A stretch of 64,000 nucleotides of DNA from Halicephalobus mephisto (lineage: Eukaryota > Nematoda > Chromadorea > Rhabditida > Panagrolaimidae), in NCBI GenBank assembly GCA_009193035.1, contig SWDT01000058.1, positions 496,001 through 560,000 on the forward strand, given 5' to 3'. The notes beneath the pieces were generated by a model, which had not been told where the DNA came from, did not search any database, and worked only from the letters and a program-made list of their open reading frames with translations. Position 1 is the stretch's first letter. Every line of letters begins with the position of its first letter. The translations under genes were made by a program, and so were the position numbers. This document shows, piece after piece, positions 56,131-64,000 of this stretch.

Positions 56131-57124
56131 AAACAACTTTTTCGTTTTCCTAATTTTCGATATATGGAATCCTTCATTTTTATCTTGTTATTCTACTCCA
56201 GAAAAACATCTGGCAAAAATTAAACAATAACTACTAATAAATATTTCGAAATTCAAAAAATATTTAGATTTTTAGCCACATTTAATTTCATTTTTTAATA
56301 ATTAAAAAAATTTAAATTTTCGTGAAATAGATAAAATTGGATTTCTAGGATACATTAATGAAATTTTTTATTATCAATAAATTAGAAAATTCGTAGTTAT
56401 TTAAAAAATGAAAATTTTACTCGATTTGTTAAAATTAAAGTAATTTTTAAAAATTTTTGAATTTAAAAAAAATTAAAAAATTTTTAAAATTTTAAATTTA
56501 AAAAAACTCCAAAAATCTTCAGAATCCTCAACTGAATTCTAAAAGATTCTAAAAATTTAAATTTTACTTTTTAAATTGTAAAATTGACCTTTAAATAATT
56601 TTCAACTACTTTGTTTTTTTTCATTTACAGTAATAGTTGAAAATTTTACAAATTTTAGAATATTATATTTAAAAAATTAAAAAACAAAATAATCACGGGG
56701 AAAGGATTATGGTCAAGCCGAAACGTAACCGGGTACGGTAGAAGCGGTCTTTGGTCCTGAAGACGAGAAACTTTAATGACTATATCCTTTTCCACAATGG
56801 ATTTGGTATACTGTATCTGTAATCATATAATTTCAATTTAATCTAAAAAAATTAAAAATGTTTAAAAATTTAAATAATTTTCATTTTGGAAATTTTTAGT
56901 TGAATTAGTTAATTGTTTAATTTTTAACAAAAAAATTTTCACAGTATACTGTATTTTTGTTTGGTTTTTGAGAAATCGAAAATATATTTTAATTTTGAAC
57001 ACTTTGATAGCTTACTGTAATAAGTTTTAAGATCCCAAATCAGGTTCTCGATCATTTGTTAAAAATAAAAATAATTTTATTTTGAATAATTTTAATACCG
57101 TTTTAACGATTTAAAAACAACAGA

Positions 57125-57525
57125 GTAATTTTTTTTGTTTTTAAGAATCGCGAAATGACACAATCGTCACATTTTTCATACATATTTGACATTTGTCATA
57201 AAAATTGAAACTTAATACTGACTATTTATATATATTACTGTACTAAAAGTTACATTTCTTGTGTGCAGAGATTTCGGATAGTGTCTATTTCCTGTTCATA
57301 TTAGGACTTCCTAGTCACTATCCAAAATTCATTAGACTTGTCAAAATCACTATCCAAAACAGCTCCAATACACACAAAAGTGTGATTTTTGGTTTTTAAC
57401 AATTGTGAAATTTATCATAATCGTCATATTTTTAGGAATAGTTTACATTTATGACTAAAATTGAAACTTAATAATGACTATTTCTGTTTGTTACTCGACC
57501 AAAAGTTACATTTTTTTGTGTACTG
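57125..57525. repeat. Composite repeat: two family-5 elements around a GGATAGTG hairpin
   Basis: It repeats the layout of 23450-24115: AGAATCGCGAAATGACACAA, then ACTGTACTAAAAGTTACATT and TTCTTGTGTG, a GGATAGTGTCTATTTCCTG hairpin closing CTAGTCACTATCC, then ACACACAAAAGTGTGA and a second element. It ends about 190 bp before the PEBP start codon. Confidence 0.8.
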
Positions 57526-57714
57526 TAATGTCTTCAAAAATCCCAAATCAGGTTCTCGATGACTTGTTTAATTGCCGACCCAATTCCATCTTCGTCTGGT
57601 TGTCTAGGCGACGTCCGTTTCCGGCTTCAGAGGCGGGATGAGAGTACGATAATTATAAAAGAATTCAACTTCCTCTCGACTCTCTACGTCTTCTATTTCA
57701 TCATCAAAGAAGAA

Positions 57715-60700
57715 ATGCCGACCAAATCTGTCCTCAAGAACCCCAGTCCCGTACCCCCTAGTGGAAACGAGGGAGACGGAAAAGCGATCCCCAAGAAATC
57801 CATCCGAGAACAGACCTACAGTATCCTCGGAGAAGACGAACTTACCGACGGATTCAACGCACACCTGGTTGTTCCAGATGTCCTCGAAAAGTCTCCCCCG
57901 GAGCAACTACCGGTCATCTACGGCGACGGAAACAGCATCGAGATGGGGAATCTACTCACTCCCGAGGACGTAAGCGACTGAATTCAATTTCAATCTTTTT
58001 AAATTTAATTTAATTTTTCCAGCTTCGTTATAAGCCAATGATTAATCTCGAGAAAACAGATCGAACCAAGTTCTACACCCTGATTATGACCGATCCGGAC
58101 GTCCCGAACCGGGCGATGCCGACAGAACGAGAGCACCTCCATTGGCTCGTTATCAACATCACTGATCAGAACACCGATAAGGGAGAAGAGATCGTCCCTT
58201 ACAAGTCTCCTCTTCCAAATCTCGGATCTGGCAAGTTTTATTATAAATTTAAAATCCAATTTTTAAAAATATTTCTTAGATAATTTTTTAGAGTAAATTA
58301 GTTGTACAATTTTCATTTTTCAGAGATATTTGGTCTCTGATTTCATAATAATTTTATTTTTTCATTTTCAAAGAAGTGTTTTTAACGTCAAAAGCAGTCT
58401 AAAATTTCCAATACAGTAATTAAAAAGATTAATCCAAAAAGTACTGCATAGTTTTTGCTTTTCAGAGATATTTGGTTTCTGATTTCGTAATAACTTTATT
58501 TTTTGTTTTTGAATCAGTCTTTTAGTACCTAAGTTAACTTAAAATTTGCAATATAGTAATCAGAGACTGATCTAAAAAGGAAAAATTTCGAAACCAACAC
58601 GAGTCGAGAAACATTAATATCTTAGAAAACAATCGTCAAAAATACACTGAATCTACATTAAATTAAGTATTTTAAAATAGGAATATAATAATAAAAAATA
58701 AATTCCATATATTCACACACAAAAAGAGTACATTAAAACGACTCTAATGTATCAATATATTGAATACAATGCACCGATGTGAACTGAATATATCGGTGCA
58801 TTGAATATAATGTATTTGATACATCAGAACCGGTTTAATGTACTGATATATTAAGGTTATATCGGTGTATTATATTCAATTTCTTTGTATACTATATACA
58901 ATGCACCGATATCCACTTAATGTATCTGATACATTGAATATAGTGTATTCGATATATCAGAGTCGGTTTAATGTGTTGATATAGTAAATATGATATTGGT
59001 ACATTATATTCAACTTACCAATATATTAAATATAATACATCGATATCATATTTAGTGTATTCGATATATCAGAGTCGGTTTGATGTGTTGATATAGTAAA
59101 TATGATATTGATGTATTATATTCAACTTACTAATACATTGAATATAATACATCGATATCATATTGAATGTATTCGATATATTAGAACTGGTTTGATGTGT
59201 TGTTATAGTAAGTATGACATTGGTACATTATATTTAACCTACCAATATATTAAATATAATACATCTATATCAACTTCATGCATCGATACATTGACGGTCG
59301 TATACTCGATACATCAGAGTCAATTTAACGTATCCATACATTGTGCATCATGCATCTACTTTTATAAATTTGATATATAAAATACAAAATTGCTATAAAA
59401 GTATTGAACATACAGAGTTATTTTTTGCACAAAATTGTACTACAATCTGAAATAGAACTCATTATGGTTGTCAGGAACCTTCGCGACGAGAAATAATTTC
59501 CGTTTTTTAAAGTTTCTTTTGCACAAAATTTCACCAATATTTTAAAAAACTGATCATTTTCCTACAAAAAATTTTCAAAATAAAAATTAACTTTGCTTTT
59601 TTACATTTTAGTTTAATATTATCTAAAAAATTCTATTGAAATTCTTAAACATCTTTGTGACGAGAGTTGACTTCATATTCCATTACAAATTTTTCAAGAA
59701 TTATATAATAATTATTTAAATTTTTTTCTTTATATATAAAGTCTAAAACAGTCGATATAAAAGTCAAATTAAAGTCCGCAGTTTGCCCGCAACATTCAGG
59801 CAGATAGATCGATATCAAAGTCCGCAGTTTGCCCGCAACATCTGAGCAGACCGATTTAGTGAATCTTTGCTCGAAAATTTGACTTTGACTTTGATTTTGA
59901 TCGTTTTATGAACCGTGACATTTGGAAATTTTTATTTTAGGCCTTCATCGTTATGTCTTCGTTCTTCTGGAGCAAACCAGACCAATAACCATAGCCACAG
60001 AAACAGAAAAAACTGCTTTACTCGGAAAAGCACTGGAATCCAAGAGTAAAAAAACTCCTACCAAGCAATCCTCGAAGGAATCCAAGGACCCTAAAGCAAC
60101 TGCATCTTCTGCTGGTCCTGGAGACAAAGCAAAATCAGATGCAAATCACTGTAAGACGAAAGATGAAAAATCTGAATCTTGTACTTTGGAAACCGTTCCT
60201 CTCATTGAATGCGTCAATTTCTCCACCAAGGAGTTCATCAAGAAATACGCCATCTTCGGCGTTTTAGCTGCCAATTTCTTCCAGGTAAATTACATAAAAA
60301 TACCGTATTTACAAAATTGGAAAATTTTTTAAATTTACTTTTAAAATTTTAATTTTGTTGCAAAAATTCAATAATTGAACAGACTAATCATCTATGGAAG
60401 ATTTAAGAGATCATTTTTAAGGAAATTTCAGGATCTGGGGAATCATTTTCAAAGAAATCCGATTTGTAAAAAATTCAGTTTTTTTTTAAATTTCGAATTT
60501 AGTAACCGTAAACTAACAACATTTTTTAAAAATGATTTTATTTTTAGTTTTACTTATTTTTGAATCGAATTTTGGACGTAATAACTAAGTACTCAAATAA
60601 TGACGAAGATAACTGAAGCCAAATTTCTTAGATTCTTCAATTTAAGCATTTATTAAATTAATAAAATCTTCAAAATGAATATCTTTGTTCAGAAATTGCT

Positions 60701-61633
60701 CATATGCAAATTTTCAAAATTTTTCATAAGTACCCCAAGATGGATATTTTTCTTCAAAGTCGTTTTTTTTAAAAACAGTCACAATTTTCATAGACTTTGA
60801 AATTAATTCAATCTCAAAGGTTCATGAAAAGAAATTTTTATAATATTATTTTTAAAAAACAAATTTAATTATTCAACTTTGGTCCTGAAACGAACAAAAG
60901 CGCTCATTTTTATAGCTCAAATTTCGCTCATTTTAAAACACTTTTTTAACGATTTTTCACATTTATTAAATAAAAAAAGATTTCAGCTTTATTTCGGAAG
61001 AAAAATTATAAAAAATAACAAATTTGAACAAAGTTGTGGATGTTTGAAATTTTAAAAAACGATTCTTGTCAGGACCAAAGTTAAACAACAAATTTTTTCT
61101 TTTGTTATCATTGTCATATATTTTTAGTAGCTTTGAGTTTAAAACTCTCATGCATCCTTGACAGTGAGCCAAAAGTGTAATTGTCTGTTCCAGATCCTCA
61201 AAAATCCACTCGAAGACAGTCTCGAGAATACCCTTAACCTTTTTTTGTTTTTTCCGCGAACCGGTTTTGGATCCATCAGCTCCGATTCAGGATTAATCCC
61301 CAAATTATGTGCTGGATCATTTTGGACTACAACTTTTGTTTCTAAGTGTATTTTTTGAAACACAAAAAAGAAACAAAAGCAAACAAAATAAAAGTAAATC
61401 TCCTCCGCGAACGGTCCGTCTCAATTTTGGATTTAGTAGCTAAAAATAACCCTATTCAAAATTCGTAATTTAAAAAATTTCAGACGGAATACAATGAATA
61501 TGTCGGGAAACAATTGGAAGCCGAAAAGAAAGGACTTCTGGCAGAAGAAAAAATCGAAAAAATTAAAAAAGTCACAAAAATCGACGAAAAAAAAACGATG
61601 GAAAACTTCAAAAATCTCAAAATTACAAAGTGA
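57715..61633 (+). CDS. PEBP-family protein with a lysine/serine-rich insertion
   Basis: Four exons (57715-57969, 58023-58230, 59941-60284, 61484-61633) join in phase to 318 residues. PEBP marks appear in order: GNSIEMGNLLTPEDL, KFYTLIMTDPDVPNR, EHLHWLVINI, LPNLGSGLHRYVFVLLEQ, then FIKKYAIFGVLAANFFQTEY and NEYVGKQL. DPDxP and GxHRY form the anion pocket. Between the two conserved parts lies an insertion of about 80 residues rich in Lys, Ser and Thr (TPTKQSSKESKDPKATASS), which classical PEBPs lack. The exon 2 donor must be GC (TCTG|GCAAGT) to give the required GSGLHRY. The start at MPTKSVLK is chosen; an earlier in-frame ATG at 57559 would add 52 residues of doubtful sequence next to a repeat. 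PEBPs regulate kinases or bind lipids; the role here is unknown. Confidence 0.88.
58700..59350. repeat. 112-bp tandem array of short palindromes, PEBP intron 2
   Basis: GATATATCAGAGTCGGTTT recurs at about 58951 and 59063, with variants at 58819, 59175 and 59308 (spacings 132, 112, 112, 133). Each unit pairs TACATCGATATCATATT with AATATGATATTGGTACAT-type words, so single strands can fold. The base composition is very rich in A, T and TATA steps. Confidence 0.8.
59755..59905. mobile_element. Small family-8 relative
   Basis: Two copies of GTCCGCAGTTTGCCCGCAAC lie near 59776 and 59830, flanked by GTCAAATTAAAGTC and GACTTTGACTTTGA. This is the reverse sense of the 43128-43440 element. Confidence 0.55.
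60880..61100. mobile_element. Family-1 inverted-repeat element, PEBP intron 3
   Basis: The left end is CAACTTTGGTCCTGAAACGA and the right end is TTCTTGTCAGGACCAAAGTT. The interior has AATAACAAATTTGAACAAAG and TTGTGGATGTTTGAAATTTT, matching the 19.5 and 36.6 kb copies. Confidence 0.75.
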
Positions 61634-62820
61634 CGAATCCAGAGCTGTACGGTAGAAAACCCATTCGGTATTTGGAATTTTTATTAATTTACAGTATAAT
61701 AAACTTTGGAGAAACAATTGTCAAAAAACATCGAATTTCGTGTCGAGACCAATTGTGAAATTTTTTGAATTTTTTTAAATTTTTAAATTTTTTAAAATTT
61801 TTTTGAATTTTTAATTTTAAATGATGTTAATACTGTACAAATTCAATGTCAAATTGATCCTGAAAGACGGCTGTAGATGATGAAATACGAAAAAGTTAAA
61901 TTTCAATGAAGAAATAAGTTGTTTTAAAAAATTTAATTTTGAAAACATGTTTAACAATTTTTTGATTTTTTTTGTGAAAATAGCTAAATTACAAATTTTA
62001 TTATTTTCGAAAGTACCTAGAGTTACGATTCCCACAGTGGTCCTCAAAAAACTGATTAGTACTTGAGGTTTTGATCTCGACTCAAACCGTCGGACAAAAA
62101 ACGTGAATCCGCAATATTGTGAAAGTAGTTTTGACCGAAATTCTTCTCGAATTACTGTAGAGAATTGATCAGTTGTTTATTTTATTTTCGAAAAACTTCT
62201 TCGAGATCAAGTTGGAACCGAAAACGTCCTCAACTCGACGGTCTTCCTTCCTGTCCTCGAAATCCCCAACTTCGTGATCGAGATTAAACTTCTCGATGGA
62301 CTTCTTTGTCCGTCTAAATTTAGATTTTTCGGATTAAATTTTTCAAGTTTGTTTTCCCATTCCTCATTTTGATCCATGATACCCTGAGGGGCAGTTCTTG
62401 TTCTGTTCCCTCGAGTGTCCATTCGCTCTGTATCGGGCTGACCCTTATCGCAAAAAAGCTATGATGGTGATCGCGCAGACACCGTGACTCGGTAATGCTC
62501 TTACGAGTGGACAACGTCCACAACAGTGAGTTGCTGGCTCTCTCGATAAACAACCTGGGTCGCGCGCACTTGATCGGGAGGAATTAGAGAAGGCGGTCCT
62601 CGTTAAATTTTCCTTTGGGCCACAAAATTTTAGGATTGAAAGTAAAGAAAAGAAAAAACTTTCTGAAAAGTCTCAAGATTCGGTCTCCAAAAACCAGAGC
62701 GCGTTCGTGCTTTAAGCTCGGATGGAGTATAAAACTCTCGGGGGGATGGAAGTATCGAATCTCCCTTGACCATTTCGAATTTTCCATTTTCATGAGACAG
62801 TCGTTTCAGGATAGCCAAGG
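61634..62820. other. Intergenic stretch upstream of the cysteine-rich secreted protein
   Basis: A single family-1 end (TTCGTGTCGAGACCAATTGT) lies near 61736. Bases 62200-62580 are GC-richer than flanking noncoding DNA and hold two overlapping minus-strand open frames (62422-62207 and 62553-62320), with stretches such as NEEWENKLEKFNPKNLNLDG. They lack a clear start context or partner exon, so no gene is called. The 62600-62820 part is the presumed promoter and leader of the next gene. Confidence 0.4.
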
Positions 62821-63665
62821 ATGCAGCTAACCCGCTTCAAGAAGGTGCTCCTCTTTGGCTTTCTCGCCGCCATGGCCTTCGCTGTCATGAGTCACGCCGA
62901 AGAAGCCACAGAAGAACCAACTACAATGGAACCAGAATCGCCATCTACTGAAGCTCCAGAAGGCGATGAACATCACGATGGAACTATTTCCAGAGTAAAA
63001 AGACAATGGGGATGTCCTAGAGGATGCTACAGTTCATGCACGAACAACAACCAATGCAGGCGGTACAACGTCAGAAGTTACTGCGTAAGCGGATGTTGTT
63101 GTGGAAGTTCTACCAACATTTCCAGTAAGTTCAAATACCATATATAAAACTAATAAGAATTTCAGCGGCTTGTGATGGTGACGCTGCAGTGGCGGCTTGT
63201 CTTAACGGACTTTGCGGCCAGGGATATTTCTGCTCCAGCAGGAACTACTGCTGCAGATGCCAATCCGGAGCTTCTGTCGGACCTTGTGTCAACGGATTTT
63301 GCCCTGCTGGTAAGTTGATCAAAAAACTATAAAAATTAGATTTTATAATTTCATTTCTAAATTTAAAACTCCATATATCAGTTTTTATCCTTAATTATTA
63401 AAGTATTTTTAAAATTTTTAACAATTAATAGAATTTATAAAATCACACAGAATTGGGAGGTTTACGTTCGGATGTTTAGGATACGCCTGCAACACGAACG
63501 ACTACTGCTGCCCCATTGGAAGCTCGGCCGCCCTCGACGTCTGTGTCAATGGACAATGTCCCACAGGTTTGTTCATATATGAAATCCCCCGATTTACCTG
63601 AATTTCCAGGTTACGTTTGTGGAGCTGGCAACCTCTGCTACCAGACGACCCAAACCACCGGCTAA
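62821..63665 (+). CDS. Secreted cysteine-rich protein with lustrin-type repeats
   Basis: Four exons (62821-63124, 63166-63309, 63480-63566, 63610-63665) join in phase to 196 residues. A signal peptide (VLLFGFLAAMAFAVMSHA) leads to an acidic Thr/Pro/Glu-rich propeptide-like segment. A dibasic site RVKRQWG suggests furin-type cleavage. Four cysteine-rich blocks follow, each ending near an exon edge: GCPRGCYSSCTNNNQCR with SGCCCG, CLNGLCGQGYFCSS with YCCRC, PCVNGFCPAGYACNTNDYCC, and VCVNGQCPTGYVCGAG. The C-V-N-G-x-C-P-x-G-Y-x-C pattern is that of nematode lustrin-like repeats. Phase-1 introns split the repeats at the same place, which fits exon duplication. A cuticle or innate-defence role is possible, not shown. 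Confidence 0.88.
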
Positions 63666-64000
63666 CCCTCGGCAGGTCTTCAGTAGCATGTTCTCGCCTC
63701 TCATCTCAATCTCCAGTGTCTTTCCAAACTACAACAAGAACAACGTTGCTCGAAAAATGCTCTTTATTTAAAGTTATTATGTCTAATTTATCGTTGTATG
63801 TTTTTGTGGTTGGATCTATTTTCCCGTTGCGGACAAGAACCGATCGAAACAAAGAGTATTTCAAATATTTGTTGCAAGCAAAAAAGCCCAATCCTTGAGT
63901 GGAACCTCACGAGCTCGTGTCGGATCCGAGAGAGCGGTCACTAATGAGTCTCGTCGACGTGTCGAGCAAATTAAACGTCTGAATTTTTTTCTTTTGTAGT
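63666..64000. other. 3' flank of the secreted cysteine-rich gene
   Basis: Probably 3' untranslated and intergenic sequence. No clear poly(A) signal or exon was identified. Short opposite-strand frames have no recognisable features. Confidence 0.4.

Larger units (their letters stand above)
55020..57714. other. Intergenic stretch with satellite and inverted-repeat elements
   Basis: Contains a 177-bp satellite at about 55250-56130, AT-rich low-complexity DNA to about 57100, and a composite family-5 repeat at 57125-57525 directly before the PEBP gene. No exon is supported. Confidence 0.55.

Noticed and set aside
57559..57714. Earlier in-frame ATG for the PEBP gene
   Set aside because: The added 52 residues begin at the edge of a composite repeat and show no family similarity, so the start at 57715 is preferred.

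Overview
This window is nuclear DNA from a nematode, probably a rhabditid with Caenorhabditis-like gene structure. The evidence is short to medium AT-rich introns with TTTCAG-type acceptors, a nematode Str-superfamily chemoreceptor, Ly6 and ET-module-like GPI proteins, a lustrin-type cysteine-rich secreted protein, closely spaced same-strand genes with an apparent trans-splice acceptor, an RTE-type LINE, and many small inverted-repeat elements. Species is not assigned. Exon limits were placed by hand from splice consensus and reading phase.

Layout. 1-3.6 kb (-): secreted Q/N/G-rich protein fused to two rhodanese domains, running off the left edge. 5.3-5.7 kb (-): Ly6/uPAR-like protein. 6.4-8.8 kb: decayed RTE LINE (-) beside an intronless dead HAD phosphatase copy (+). 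9.7-14.6 kb (+): SLC22-type transporter. 14.9-16.5 kb (-): MPP10. 16.9-18.5 kb (+): chemoreceptor. 19.1-22.6 kb (-): GPI-anchored cysteine-rich protein. 22.6-27.5 kb: repeat-rich gene desert. 27.5-30.4 kb (-): Na+/H+ exchanger. 31.0-33.5 and 35.0-39.6 kb (-): two divergent pseudokinase-like genes. 39.8-40.8 kb (-): BRX1. 41.8-46.5 kb (+): single-pass membrane protein with a PDZ domain. 46.6-48.9 kb (-): FIGL-1. 49.0-50.9 kb (-): CDT2. 52.0-53.9 kb (+): M17 aminopeptidase. 54.1-55.0 kb (+): EF-hand protein. 55.2-57.5 kb: satellite and inverted-repeat elements. 57.7-61.6 kb (+): PEBP protein. 62.8-63.7 kb (+): cysteine-rich secreted protein.

How genes relate. CDT2 and FIGL-1 lie 128 bp apart on one strand with a clean acceptor just before the FIGL-1 start, a likely operon of replication and repair genes. 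BRX1 and MPP10 are both ribosome-biogenesis factors but lie far apart. BRX1 is 188 bp upstream of a pseudokinase gene, and the aminopeptidase is 180 bp upstream of the EF-hand gene; both pairs are candidate operons.

Most non-genic signal is repetitive: at least eight inverted-repeat families, 111/112-bp and 177-bp tandem arrays, and periodic hairpin arrays inside introns. The best leads are the catalytically dead secreted rhodanese fusion, the adjacent pseudokinase pair, two apparent GC-AG introns, the intronic hairpin arrays, and a possible tRNA-derived SINE.
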